64,000 bases of DNA. It comes from PALSA-1353 sp036267155 (lineage in GTDB: Bacteria > Planctomycetota > Phycisphaerae > Tepidisphaerales > Tepidisphaeraceae). The DNA is taken from positions 62,001-126,000 of the forward strand of contig DATAWP010000082.1 in the NCBI GenBank assembly GCA_036267155.1. Direction: 5' to 3'. Shown here piece by piece: positions 32,428 to 41,669 of this stretch. Under the pieces are notes generated by a model. That model saw nothing but the letters and a program-made list of their open reading frames with translations, was not told the origin of the DNA and did no database searches. Made by a program: the position numbers and the translations under genes. Each line of letters begins with the position of its first letter. Position 1 is the first letter of the stretch.

Positions 32428-34197
32428 GTGGCTCGAAATCCAATCCAGCAATTGCCGGCGGCTTTGGTCAACCGCATCGCCGCGGGTGAGGTCATCGAAC
32501 GGCCCGGATCTGTCGTCAAGGAACTGGTCGAAAATTCCATCGACGCTGGCGCCACGCACATCGCCGTCGAGGTCGAGGACGGCGGCCGAGCGCTGATTCG
32601 CATCATCGACGACGGCTGCGGAATCCCGGTGCGAGAGTTGCCGCTGGCTTTCGCTTCCCACGCCACGAATAAACTGCAGAGCGATGATGATCTGTTCCGC
32701 ATCGCCACCATGGGCTTTCGGGGTGAAGCGCTGGCGAGTATCGGCGCGGTTTCGCAGACTCGGCTGCTGAGCCGGACGGCCGATGACGCGGTGGCATACG
32801 AAATCAATAATCACGGCGGACAGATCGATCAGGCCCAGGCGGCCGCAGGCAATCTGGGGACCGTCACGGAGGTTCGGAATCTTTTTTTTAATACGCCGGC
32901 TCGGCGGAAATTCCTCAAAGGGGGCGCGACGGAATTCGGGCATATCAGCGACGCCGTGATTCGGCTGGCAATCCCGCATCCGGACGTTTCGTTTCAACTG
33001 GTTCACAATGGCCGGAACGCTTTGGAACTGCCCGCCGCCGAGCCGCGCTCACGCTGGCTTGCGGCGTGGCCCGAGGATTTTGCCGATCTGTATCTTCCGC
33101 TGGAGGGCCGCGATGCGGAAATCTCGCTTGTCGGGTTGATCGGCTTGCCGGAACTCGCCCGGCCAGTGGCGAAGCACCAATTCTTTTTTCTCAATGGGCG
33201 GCCGATCCGTGACCGGTTCATTCAACACGCCTTGCGCGAGGCTTATCGCGGCCTCACCGAGCCGGGCCGGCATCCCGCAGCTATTCTCCTGCTCTCTTTG
33301 CCGCCGCAGGATGTCGATGTAAATGTCCATCCGACCAAGAGCGAAGTTCGCTTCCGGGACAGCTCGCGCATTCACGGTTTGGTCCTTTCCGCTGTTCGCG
33401 AAAAACTGCTCGGAAGCGATCTGGTTCCATCCGCCGTTCCGGCTCGGCAGTTTTCTGCTCCCATGGATGATCCCAATCGAGAGGGTTTACGGCAAAAGCT
33501 GGCGGATTTCTTCAAGTCCGCGATGCCGGAAGCAGCGCCCGCTCCGTTGCCCGCGCAACCCGAGATGCCTCCGGAATTATCTCAACCCGCACTTTCATCG
33601 CCTGCGCAAACTTCCGATCGCCGCGCTCCGGCCATTCAGCTTCACAACAGTTATCTCGTGGCCGAAAGCGAAGACGGTCTGATCATCATCGACCAGCACG
33701 CGCTGCACGAGCGGATCATGTATGAGGATTTGCTGGCCCGAGTCTCGCGCGGCCCGCTGGAAAGTCAGCGACTTCTGATTCCCCTCACGCTCCCGGCCAA
33801 TGAACGGCAGCAGGAATTGCTCGAGCAGATTCAGCCGTTGCTGAATCGGCTGGGAATCGAGGCGGCCGCGATGGGGCCCGGCGCGGTGGCCGTTCACGCT
33901 TTTCCCAGTTTTCTCCAGCGGCTCGATCCGGTGGAGTTTCTACATGAAGTTCTGGAGCGCGGGGAGCAGGAAGCTCTGGATCTGAACCATGAGGAACTCC
34001 TGCACGAGATACTTGACATGATGTCGTGCAAGGCGGCCGTCAAAGCCGGCGATCCGCTGTCGCCCGCGGAGATCGAAGCCCTGCTGGCCCGGCGTCATCT
34101 CATCGACCGCAGCAGCAACTGCCCGCATGGACGACCCACGACGCTGCGGCTGAGCCTTCGGGATTTGGAAAAGCAATTCAAGAGAACGGGGTTCTGA
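32428..34197 (+). CDS. mutL: DNA mismatch repair protein MutL
   Basis: The GHKL ATPase half shows ELVENSIDAGAT, IIDDGCGI, HATNKL and GFRGEALASI, then NLFFNTPARRKF. A Pro/Ala-rich linker of about 60 residues joins the C-terminal dimerisation domain, which carries the endonuclease metal-binding motif DQHA-x2-E-x4-E and the late CPHGRPT motif. It is therefore an endonuclease-type MutL. Length 589. The GTG at 32428 is chosen since homologues begin shortly before IQQLPAALVNRIAAGEV, with TATAAT seven bases upstream. No mutS is in view. Confidence 0.95.
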   Translation: MARNPIQQLPAALVNRIAAGEVIERPGSVVKELVENSIDAGATHIAVEVEDGGRALIRIIDDGCGIPVRELPLAFASHATNKLQSDDDLFRIATMGFRGEALASIGAVSQTRLLSRTADDAVAYEINNHGGQIDQAQAAAGNLGTVTEVRNLFFNTPARRKFLKGGATEFGHISDAVIRLAIPHPDVSFQLVHNGRNALELPAAEPRSRWLAAWPEDFADLYLPLEGRDAEISLVGLIGLPELARPVAKHQFFFLNGRPIRDRFIQHALREAYRGLTEPGRHPAAILLLSLPPQDVDVNVHPTKSEVRFRDSSRIHGLVLSAVREKLLGSDLVPSAVPARQFSAPMDDPNREGLRQKLADFFKSAMPEAAPAPLPAQPEMPPELSQPALSSPAQTSDRRAPAIQLHNSYLVAESEDGLIIIDQHALHERIMYEDLLARVSRGPLESQRLLIPLTLPANERQQELLEQIQPLLNRLGIEAAAMGPGAVAVHAFPSFLQRLDPVEFLHEVLERGEQEALDLNHEELLHEILDMMSCKAAVKAGDPLSPAEIEALLARRHLIDRSSNCPHGRPTTLRLSLRDLEKQFKRTGF

Positions 34198-34202
34198 CAA
34201 CA

Positions 34203-34220
34203 TGGCGGCTGAAGCCGCCA
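34203..34220. terminator. Hairpin between convergent mutL and DUF2231 genes
   Basis: TGGCGGC, loop TGAA, GCCGCCA: a perfect 7-bp GC-rich stem six bases after the mutL stop and 19 bases before the convergent stop at 34239. It could end transcription from both sides, but neither flank has a clear U-tract. The sequence is also typical of a short dispersed repeat, so the terminator role is a guess. Confidence 0.4.
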
Positions 34221-34238
34221 AGCCACGCGGATGGCGGG

Positions 34239-36629
34239 TCAGTCGTCCAGCAGAAAGCGGACGACCTTCGGGGGCAGGAGCGAGGGTTTTATCGGGACTA
34301 CGAAATCGACGACGATCATCTTGTTGCCGCGGCGGAACTGGCCCCAGATTTTGTACAGGCCGGGCTTGGGAAAGATCGTGCCGAAAGGGATGTCGGGACC
34401 GGCGCGGGCGTCGGGCGTGGGGGAAAGCAGTTGTTCGGGATGGCAGTGCAGAAAGACCTGAGTGTCCTGGGAAATGACGACGCAATGAGCCATCGCGCCC
34501 ATGAAGGGGCGAAGATCGTTCACGGGCCGGTCGTTCTGCATCAGCCGGAAAATAAAGTGCGTTTCGATTCCCGCCACTGGAGTGCGCGGCTGGAAGATCA
34601 ATTGGGCGGTCATCGTCGGGTCGTCGGGAAGCGGCTTGGCCAGCGACGGGGACGGCTCAAGCGGATCGGAGCCCACCAAAAGCTCCGTTCGCGAATCGGC
34701 GGGGTGGACCGTCAGAGGCATGCGAAAAATCTGGGCGCGCTGGCCGACCGGGGTGACATCCGCGTAGAGCAAATAATCGCCGGGAGCGGCGAACGTGTAC
34801 AGAAGCTGCAGCGAGCCATCCGGCTGGGGGAGGGGATGTACATGATTGTACGTGGACAAGTCGGCCGAGACGATAATCAGGTGCATCGGATGTTCGTGAA
34901 CGACCAGCAAGTGGCGAAAGAGTTGGCCGTGGTAGAGCGGCGTTAAGCGAAGGAGCACGGGTTTGCCGGCGACGGCGTTTGTGGCGTCGAGCCGCATGCC
35001 GTAGTCGGGAAGATGAAGGTAACTGGGCGGAGTCCACCGGATGGGCATGAGCGTCATGCCGCAGATGGGACAAACACCGGGGTTGACGGAGATGATTCCG
35101 TCGTGCATGGGGCACTGATACCTGGCAAGTTCATTGGGCGGAACAGGGTTGATCAAATCGGAAACCCATGGATCGAAATATCCCATTTCCATGGATGAGC
35201 CGATGGGCAACGCGACGCGGGCGGAAAAAGCGGCGATATTTTTGAGGAAGGGCGCCACGGCGGAGAAATGCGAGGCAGGTTCGCGGCCGCCGTCGGATGT
35301 CATCGGGATGCCGATCTCGCTGTATCCGCGGGAGATCAGGAGGGTCAGCTTCGCCGTAGGCACTTTGACGGGCGTTTCGGCGTAGCGATCCTTCACGCAG
35401 ATATCCAGGCGCTGGGTGGACGGATCGAAATTCAGTTGGGCACGGATGGGGCCAAAGGGCGCGATGGGGGCGTGAGGATCTCTCGTACCGTCGAGATGCA
35501 CTCCCCAGCGGTTGTAGCTGCCGTAGCCGATGTACCAGGGCAGACCCTCGTTGTAGGTGATGAGCAGGACGGATTCGGTACACATCAGAACGGCGAAGAG
35601 TACGGCGAACGGCTTTTTGTAGCGCGGGACGGCATCCTGCAGGAGCCGGGCGGCGCCGATGCCCAGAGCGGTGACGCCCATGAAAATGTGGGCGATGTAG
35701 ACGCCGGCCGCAACGTTGGCGTAGGGGGCGACGGTGTGAACGTGGGTGAAGAGCATTCCGCCACCGATGAGCGCCATCACGGCGATGACATTGGAAGGCG
35801 TGGCCATGCGCGAGGCGGTCGGGTTGTCCAGTTTGTGACGGCCGCGGATTCGCCAGAGTCCGATGGCCCCTACCGTGGCCAGGATGATCGCCAAAGTCTT
35901 GTGCAATTGGACTTCGCGGTCGCGAAGCTGGCGCGGATCGAACAGGCGATACAGATCGAGATCGGCGAAGAAAAAGAGACTGATTCCACCGACCAGGAGG
36001 AGCAAGGGACCGACCCATTTGAGCTTGTCGGCTTTTTTGGGGAAGAGCGCGTGGACGAACAGGGAACCAGAAAGCGCAAGCGTCAGCCAACCGGCGACGT
36101 GGTGCATCAGTTCGGAATATCGCAGGTTTTCGTCAGTTTGGCGGGTGGCCAGGGTGTTGAGATCGTGCAAGGACAGCACATCGTTGGCGCGGGCGCCTAT
36201 GACGGCGGCACCGTAGTTGAACACGAGCTGTCCGCCGTAGTACCCGGTCATGACCAGAAAGCCATACCAGCCGAGCCCGATCAGGACGTAGACGGTGAGG
36301 GATTTGCGAGTGGTTTCGTTGAGGAAGAGGCGCCAAGCCATGAGAACGACGAAACCCCACGAGGCGATGTTAGCGAAGAGTTCGTGCCATTCGATGGGGT
36401 CTTCGGGGATTCCGGCGCGGGCTGCCCAGATTTCGGCGTAGATTCCGCAGATGAACGCGATCAAAAGAAAAAATGTTCCGGCGGCGGAGAGGGCCTTGCC
36501 GGATTTGTTGAACGCCGGGGAGCGGAAGACCAACCCGGCGAAATCGCATATCAGACCGGCAAGCAGCAGAACCAGCGGAAACTGAACAAGCTTGGGGTGA
36601 AGATCGCCGATGAATTGCCAGAATTGCAT
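34239..36629 (-). CDS. DUF2231 membrane protein fused to a heavy-metal-binding domain, 796 aa
   Basis: Residues 1-370 contain about ten membrane helices and begin with the DUF2231 pattern FIGDLHPKLVQFPLVLLLAG. A soluble part follows. Around residues 500-530 there is a heavy-metal-binding motif, YQCPMHDGIISVNPGVCPIC then GMTLMP, as found in copper-handling proteins, and the C-terminal 250 residues are beta-rich with His-rich NHVHP and HCHPEQ clusters. It is probably an inner-membrane protein for metal (copper) handling or respiration. Start choice is uncertain; an upstream TTG at 36680 would overlap the RNase gene stop. Confidence 0.75.
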   Translation of the reverse strand: MQFWQFIGDLHPKLVQFPLVLLLAGLICDFAGLVFRSPAFNKSGKALSAAGTFFLLIAFICGIYAEIWAARAGIPEDPIEWHELFANIASWGFVVLMAWRLFLNETTRKSLTVYVLIGLGWYGFLVMTGYYGGQLVFNYGAAVIGARANDVLSLHDLNTLATRQTDENLRYSELMHHVAGWLTLALSGSLFVHALFPKKADKLKWVGPLLLLVGGISLFFFADLDLYRLFDPRQLRDREVQLHKTLAIILATVGAIGLWRIRGRHKLDNPTASRMATPSNVIAVMALIGGGMLFTHVHTVAPYANVAAGVYIAHIFMGVTALGIGAARLLQDAVPRYKKPFAVLFAVLMCTESVLLITYNEGLPWYIGYGSYNRWGVHLDGTRDPHAPIAPFGPIRAQLNFDPSTQRLDICVKDRYAETPVKVPTAKLTLLISRGYSEIGIPMTSDGGREPASHFSAVAPFLKNIAAFSARVALPIGSSMEMGYFDPWVSDLINPVPPNELARYQCPMHDGIISVNPGVCPICGMTLMPIRWTPPSYLHLPDYGMRLDATNAVAGKPVLLRLTPLYHGQLFRHLLVVHEHPMHLIIVSADLSTYNHVHPLPQPDGSLQLLYTFAAPGDYLLYADVTPVGQRAQIFRMPLTVHPADSRTELLVGSDPLEPSPSLAKPLPDDPTMTAQLIFQPRTPVAGIETHFIFRLMQNDRPVNDLRPFMGAMAHCVVISQDTQVFLHCHPEQLLSPTPDARAGPDIPFGTIFPKPGLYKIWGQFRRGNKMIVVDFVVPIKPSLLPPKVVRFLLDD

Positions 36630-36676
36630 AGTTGTGGCGTCGAACCCGGCGACCTGCGATCGCCCGCTAAATAGTA

Positions 36677-39043
36677 TCAATCATAATCGTCCGGGATGGA
36701 ATCGAGATCGCGAACATTGCCCGGCCGGAAAACCGGCTGCGGAGCGATCGGCTCGTCATTGACCAGATGACGATCGGCTGATCCGGTTTTGGTGAGCGTC
36801 GGCGCTTCGCTTGCCCTGGGACTCTCGTGGTGTGACGACGAGGTGCTGGGCTGCGCGGGCGGCTGGCGCGTCTCGCTGGCCGGGCCGCGGCCACGGCGAC
36901 CCCTGCCGCCACGACGACCACGACGACGATGTCCGGTGGGTTTGGGCTTCTGATCCGAATCTGGCTGCGCCGGCTCATGAGGCAGCGGTTCGGGCTCATC
37001 GAGCGGCAGTTGACTACCGTCGGGTTGATCCTGGAGAGGCGGTGGCTGGTTCAGCGGGCCGCGATCATTGCCGCGATTTCTTCCGCCACGGCCACGGCGT
37101 CCGCGCCGACGGCGACGGGGACGGTTGCCACCCGGTTCGTCGGCGTCAAATCCAGCGCTGGATGGCTGAGGTTCGGACGACTCGATCGGGGATTCGCCTT
37201 CGAGATTCGCCAACGGGGCCTCGGGGAATTCATCTGGGCCGGATTCCATGTTCGGAGCCGGGCGCTGCTCCGGTCGCGCATCCGAATCGGTGATTGCTTC
37301 GTCGCGGCGGTCCAACTCATCATCCACGTTGTCCATGTCGAACTGATCCTCGCCGTGCTCGGCCTGGGCCGAGCGAGGCGGCGGACGATCGGGGCGCTGC
37401 TGTTGGCCGCGGCGCTGGGAATCGTCGCGCGGTCCGCGACCGGAACGGATCCGACCGTCGTGGCGGCCTTGCCGGGCCGGCGGGTGCACGGCGCCCGGTG
37501 GAATCATTCCCAGCTCTGCCAGATAGACGTGCGAATCGCGCGCGTCGAACAGATCGAATCGAGCCTCGTCGAGGGCGACGGTGGCATCGGAGCGAATCAC
37601 CACGCGCTTACCGAATTGCTCTTCGAGGTGGACGATCTGAGCTCGCTTGTTATTCTGCAGATAAAAGTTGACGTCGGGCCAAACGGTTATCTCGACGCGC
37701 GCGACCTTCAGATCGTTCATGGCGATGGCGAGGCGGCGCATCACGTCCAGGCCCATGCTCTCGGGAGTTTTGACGAGGCCGGCGCCTTTGCAGTGGGGAC
37801 AATCGAAATAGATGGATCGCTTGAGGCTGGGGCGCATGCGCTGGCGGGTCAACTCGATGATGCCGAACTGGCTCATGCGCAGGACCTTGGTCTTGGCGCG
37901 GTCTTTTTGGAAATTGGCGTGGAGGCGGGCCTCCAGTTCGCGGCGATGTCGCTCGTAGCGCAGGTCGATAAAATCGCAAATGATCACGCCGCCCAGATCG
38001 CGGAGGCGAAGCTGGCGAGGAATTTCATCCGCCGCTTCCATGTCGGTTTTGAACGCGGTGGTCTCGGCGTCGGCGTGCTCGCGGAACTTGCCGCTGTTGA
38101 CGTCGATCGCGACGATCGCTTCGGTGCTGTCGATCACGAGCGACCCCCCGGATGGAAGCGGAACGTGGCGGCTGTACATCAGCTCGATCTGCTGCTCGAT
38201 GCCGTATTTATGGAACAGGGGCAACGGGTCTTCGTGAAGCTCCACGCGATTTTTGGTGCGGGGGTTGGCAAGCTTGACGACTTCCTTGACGCGCTTGGCG
38301 ACTTCCTTGTCATCGACGATGATTCGGTCGATGTCGCTGGTGAAGACATCGCGGACGCTGCGGGTGACGAGATCGCCCTCGGTGTAGAGTTCCATCGGGC
38401 CGGGGCCGCTGTCGCGCTTCTTGACGAAATTCATCCAGAGGCGGGTCAGATAGGTGAGGTCACGCTGGATTTCGGTTTTGCTTTTGCCCACGCCGGCCGT
38501 GCGGATGATGAAGCCGACGTCCTTGGGCGGCTTGAGGGAATCGAGGATTCGTCGCAGCCGGCGTCGTTCTTCTTCGTCTTCGATTTTTCGGGAGACGCCC
38601 ATCTGGGCCATTCCGGGCATCATGACCAGAATTCGGCCGGGGACGGAGAGATAGGTGGTGAGCGTAGGGCCCTTGGTGCCGATTCCCTCCTTGATGATCT
38701 GAACGATGATCTCGTCGCCGCGGCGGAGACAGCGTTGGATGGGCGGGCGATCGCGGCGGGCCATTTTGCGGCCGACGGATTCCTGCACGTCCGTGGCGTT
38801 CTGGCCGAAATAGGCCGGCAGCAGGTCGGAGATGTGAAGGAAGCCGTTGCGGCCCAGGCCGAAATCAACGAACGCCGCCTGGATGGACGGCTCAACGTTG
38901 GTGACCCGGCCCTTGTAAATGTTGCCGACGTGACTGGTGGAGCTGGTTCGCTCCATGTAAAGCTCTTCGAGCTTTCCGTCGTCAACCAGTGCAATTCGGC
39001 ATTCCTCGCCCTGGGAGACGTTGATCAGCATTTCTTTTGGCAC
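36677..39043 (-). CDS. Ribonuclease E/G family protein
   Basis: An S1 domain occupies residues 35-130 (GNIYKGRVTNVEPSIQAAFVDFG). The catalytic DNase-I-like domain has Asp314 (IDVNSG) and Asp357 (CDFIDL) for magnesium binding. The Zn-link is C415-P-H-C418. After about residue 540 the tail is Arg/Pro/Gly/Asp rich and disordered, a likely scaffold for RNA or degradosome partners. The start is GTG with AAGGA upstream. It is the main RNA decay or rRNA processing endoribonuclease. Naming it rne or rng is not possible from the sequence. Confidence 0.93.
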   Translation of the reverse strand: MPKEMLINVSQGEECRIALVDDGKLEELYMERTSSTSHVGNIYKGRVTNVEPSIQAAFVDFGLGRNGFLHISDLLPAYFGQNATDVQESVGRKMARRDRPPIQRCLRRGDEIIVQIIKEGIGTKGPTLTTYLSVPGRILVMMPGMAQMGVSRKIEDEEERRRLRRILDSLKPPKDVGFIIRTAGVGKSKTEIQRDLTYLTRLWMNFVKKRDSGPGPMELYTEGDLVTRSVRDVFTSDIDRIIVDDKEVAKRVKEVVKLANPRTKNRVELHEDPLPLFHKYGIEQQIELMYSRHVPLPSGGSLVIDSTEAIVAIDVNSGKFREHADAETTAFKTDMEAADEIPRQLRLRDLGGVIICDFIDLRYERHRRELEARLHANFQKDRAKTKVLRMSQFGIIELTRQRMRPSLKRSIYFDCPHCKGAGLVKTPESMGLDVMRRLAIAMNDLKVARVEITVWPDVNFYLQNNKRAQIVHLEEQFGKRVVIRSDATVALDEARFDLFDARDSHVYLAELGMIPPGAVHPPARQGRHDGRIRSGRGPRDDSQRRGQQQRPDRPPPRSAQAEHGEDQFDMDNVDDELDRRDEAITDSDARPEQRPAPNMESGPDEFPEAPLANLEGESPIESSEPQPSSAGFDADEPGGNRPRRRRRGRRGRGGRNRGNDRGPLNQPPPLQDQPDGSQLPLDEPEPLPHEPAQPDSDQKPKPTGHRRRGRRGGRGRRGRGPASETRQPPAQPSTSSSHHESPRASEAPTLTKTGSADRHLVNDEPIAPQPVFRPGNVRDLDSIPDDYD

Positions 39044-39070
39044 GATAGATTTTTCCTTCGGCTGGTCGAA

Positions 39071-39098
39071 CCCGCGGTACTTTGCACCGCCGCTAAAT
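39071..39098. repeat. 28-bp GC-rich dispersed repeat, copy 1
   Basis: CCCGCGGTACTTTGCACCGC followed by CGCTAAAT. The same 28-bp pattern occurs at 48436-48463 and, more degenerate, at 56412-56439, always between genes. The 92-bp gap it occupies separates ptsI from the RNase gene. Confidence 0.65.
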
Positions 39099-39135
39099 AT
39101 ATTGGGGGATTCTGTGCGCGGGCACGAACCGCCAT

Positions 39136-40872
39136 TTAGAACGCCTCCGGATCGATTTTCCGGGTTTCGTCGCGCAGGTAGTGCATGACCTGGCGCTCGC
39201 TGTCGAAGCTCATCACCCTACGGGCCACCTGCCTGGCATGCTCCATGGTGGTGGATCGAATCAATTTTTTCACTTCCGGGATGTCCGGAGCGTTCATACT
39301 GAACGTCGTAAGACCCAGTCCCAGAAGCAGTAGAGTGTACAGGGGTTCGCCCGCCATTTCACCACACAGGCTCACGCTGATGGTGCGGGAGCCCTTGCGG
39401 ATCACGTCGCGAACCAGCCCCAGCACGGCGGGATGACCGGGACAAAACAGCCCGGCGACCTTCTCGTTGGTCCGGTCCACGGCCAGGGTGTACTGAATCA
39501 GATCATTAGTGCCGATGGAAAAGAAATTCACTTCCTTGGCGAATTTCTCGGCCATCAGGGCGGCAGAGGGGACTTCGATCATGATTCCGACGGGAATGTC
39601 GCGGTTGTAGGAGACGCCTTCGTCTTCCAATTCCTCCATCACGTCGTTGAGAAGCATCTTGGCTTGGCGCAGCTCCATCAGGGTGGTGATCATCGGAAAC
39701 ATGATGCGGACATCGCCCAGAACGCTGGCCCGCATGATGGCGCGAAGCTGTCGCTTGAACATGGGAATGTCGTGAAGGCACATGCGGATGGATCGGTCGC
39801 CGAGGAATGGATTTCGCTCGGGGTTGAGGGCCTTGGCCTGCGTGTATTTATCGGCGCCCAGGTCAAGAGTACGAATGACCAGGGGGCGTTTTTTTAATCG
39901 CAGCAGCGCGTCGGCGTAGGCGCCGTAGTGCTCTTCCTCGCTGGGCTCGTGATCGCTGGCGAGGTAGAGGAATTCGGTGCGGTAGAGTCCGACGCCTTCG
40001 GCGCCGCGGCGAAGGGCCTCGTCAACCTCGGCGGGAAATTCGATGTTGGCCATCAGGCTGATGAGGTGGCCGTCCAGCGTTTGGGCGGGCAATTCCTGAA
40101 GCGTGGCGCGATCGGTTTCCACGACAAGCCGGCGCTGCTCCGCCTCGCGATTTTCGGCCACGACCTGCTCGTCGGGGTTGATGATGACGACGCCGTGGTT
40201 GCCGTCGATGATCACGGTGTCACCGGCGGAAACCTCGGAGGTGATGTCGCCGAGGCCGACGATGGCGGGAATGCCCATGGCGCGCGCGACGATGGCGGTG
40301 TGGCTGGTGCGGCCGCCGGCGTCGGTGGCGAAACCCTTCACGTGTTGCCGGTCGAGCGAGGCCGTCTGACTCGGCAGCAGATCGTGAGCGATGATGACGA
40401 CATCGCTGCTGAGATGCGAAAGGTCCAGATGATGCTGACCCGTCAGGCGAATCAGCAGTTGCCGTTCGATGTCATGCACGTCCTTGACGCGCTCGGAGAG
40501 GTATTTGTCGGACATCTTTGAGAACACGTCGGCATATTTGCGCATCACGGTGCTGACGGCGTACTCGGCGGTGCTGAGGTGAACGCGAATCTCGGCGGCG
40601 ATTTGATCGGTAAGCGATGTGTCCTTGAGCACGCCGATGTGGAAATCGAGGATGCCGGCGATTTCCTTGCGCTGGTGGAGGAGCAGATCGTCGCGCTGCT
40701 GGGTGATGGCGGCAATGGTTTCGCGCAAGGCGTTGTTGAAGCGGACGATTTCGGCGTCGGCGTTGGCGGCGAGGACCTGGCGGCGGGGAATGGCGAGATT
40801 CTCAGCATCAAGCACGATGGCCGTGCTGATGGCAACCCCTGGAGAAACGCCGATGCCCTTCTTGATTTCCAT
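39136..40872 (-). CDS. ptsI: Phosphoenolpyruvate-protein phosphotransferase (PTS enzyme I)
   Basis: Enzyme I of the phosphotransferase system, 578 residues. Phosphorylated His191 is in TDAGGRTSHTAIVARAMGIP. The PEP-binding barrel includes RTEFLYL, RTLDLGADK, FSIGTNDLIQYTLAVDR, and CGEMAGEP with the catalytic Cys. The ATG at 40872 overlaps the end of the HPr gene region and gives the usual N-terminus (KGIGVSPGVA). It passes phosphate to HPr encoded just upstream. No membrane sugar permease (EIIBC) is present, so the set is probably regulatory. Confidence 0.95.
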   Translation of the reverse strand: MEIKKGIGVSPGVAISTAIVLDAENLAIPRRQVLAANADAEIVRFNNALRETIAAITQQRDDLLLHQRKEIAGILDFHIGVLKDTSLTDQIAAEIRVHLSTAEYAVSTVMRKYADVFSKMSDKYLSERVKDVHDIERQLLIRLTGQHHLDLSHLSSDVVIIAHDLLPSQTASLDRQHVKGFATDAGGRTSHTAIVARAMGIPAIVGLGDITSEVSAGDTVIIDGNHGVVIINPDEQVVAENREAEQRRLVVETDRATLQELPAQTLDGHLISLMANIEFPAEVDEALRRGAEGVGLYRTEFLYLASDHEPSEEEHYGAYADALLRLKKRPLVIRTLDLGADKYTQAKALNPERNPFLGDRSIRMCLHDIPMFKRQLRAIMRASVLGDVRIMFPMITTLMELRQAKMLLNDVMEELEDEGVSYNRDIPVGIMIEVPSAALMAEKFAKEVNFFSIGTNDLIQYTLAVDRTNEKVAGLFCPGHPAVLGLVRDVIRKGSRTISVSLCGEMAGEPLYTLLLLGLGLTTFSMNAPDIPEVKKLIRSTTMEHARQVARRVMSFDSERQVMHYLRDETRKIDPEAF

Positions 40873-40876
40873 TGGG

Positions 40877-41158
40877 TCATTCTTCCCCGAATTTGTCCTC
40901 GAAAAGGCGGGCCAGCTTTTCAACGGCAAGCTCGGCATCGTCGCCGTCGGCGAAAATCTTCAGCGGCGTGCCCTGCGTTGCGGCGAGGATGATCATCTGC
41001 ATGACGCTCTTTCCATCGGCCTCGTACGGCTCATCGCCGCCCTTGCTGACCGTCACCTTGGAGTGGAACTGGTTGGCCAGATCAACGAATTGCATCGCCG
41101 GCCTCGCGTGCAGGCCAAGGGAGTTACTCACAATAATGTCTCGCGAAGCTGTAGGCAT
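40877..41158 (-). CDS. ptsH: HPr phosphocarrier protein
   Basis: His17 (LGLHARPA) is the phosphorylated residue and Ser51 (DGKSVMQM) corresponds to the regulatory Ser46 of Gram-positive HPr. Length 93 from the ATG at 41158; a TTG at 41170 would add four residues. It sits four bases before ptsI and 27 bases after ptsN. A conserved Ser site raises the chance of HPr kinase control, though hprK is not in the window. Confidence 0.93.
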   Translation of the reverse strand: MPTASRDIIVSNSLGLHARPAMQFVDLANQFHSKVTVSKGGDEPYEADGKSVMQMIILAATQGTPLKIFADGDDAELAVEKLARLFEDKFGEE

Positions 41159-41185
41159 GAACGATTGCAATCTATTCCCGAAGAC

Positions 41186-41653
41186 TCACGGGCGCTGGTC
41201 CGCTTCGTCCAGCAGGTCAACAATGGCCTCGCGCGTGGCACTCTGCTTCAGGAATCTGCGGAAGATGTCCTTCTGAAGATTACTGAAGACGATGTTCATT
41301 GCCTGAAGGTGCTGCTGGGGCTGGTTTTCCGGGGAGAGCAACAAAAAGATGGTGAAGACCGGCTGATGATCCAAGGCGGCGAAGTCGATGCCCGCGACGC
41401 TCCGGCCGATGGTACTGGCGATACGCTTGACCTTCGGATGCTTGACGTGGGGGACGGCGACGCCCTTGCCGAAGCCGGTCGAGCCGTTCTGCTCGCGCTT
41501 GATGAGTGCGGCGACGATCTCGTCCACGGCGCCGTCGGGCAGGGCGCCGGCCTTTGCCAGAGCCGCCGTCAACTCGCGCAGCGCCGCGTCGCGTTCGGTC
41601 GCATCTAATTGCGGAATGACCGCCTCGGAAACGATGAAATCTTTCAACTTCAT
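41186..41653 (-). CDS. ptsN: PTS EIIA (PtsN/fructose-type) protein
   Basis: A 155-residue EIIA domain with active His69 in GKGVAVPHVKHPKV and the typical end IFLLLSPENQPQQHLQAMN. The lack of EIIB or EIIC nearby makes it a PtsN-like regulator rather than a transporter part. It is 16 bases downstream of hpf, the familiar pairing seen beside rpoN in other bacteria. Confidence 0.88.
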   Translation of the reverse strand: MKLKDFIVSEAVIPQLDATERDAALRELTAALAKAGALPDGAVDEIVAALIKREQNGSTGFGKGVAVPHVKHPKVKRIASTIGRSVAGIDFAALDHQPVFTIFLLLSPENQPQQHLQAMNIVFSNLQKDIFRRFLKQSATREAIVDLLDEADQRP

Positions 41654-41669
41654 TGGAAACGCAGCCCTT

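Noticed and set aside
34203..34220. Rho-independent terminator for mutL
   Set aside because: The hairpin is perfect but there is no U-tract on either strand, so it was kept only as a low-confidence hairpin.
35268..36674. 468-codon plus-strand ORF
   Set aside because: Antisense to the DUF2231/heavy-metal-binding gene; composition (Gly, Asp, Val, Glu) is that of a shadow frame and no motif is present.
36929..39139. 736-codon plus-strand ORF
   Set aside because: Entirely antisense to the RNase E/G gene, whose S1, catalytic and Zn-link motifs are intact; the plus frame lacks any recognisable domain and is a GC-driven shadow.
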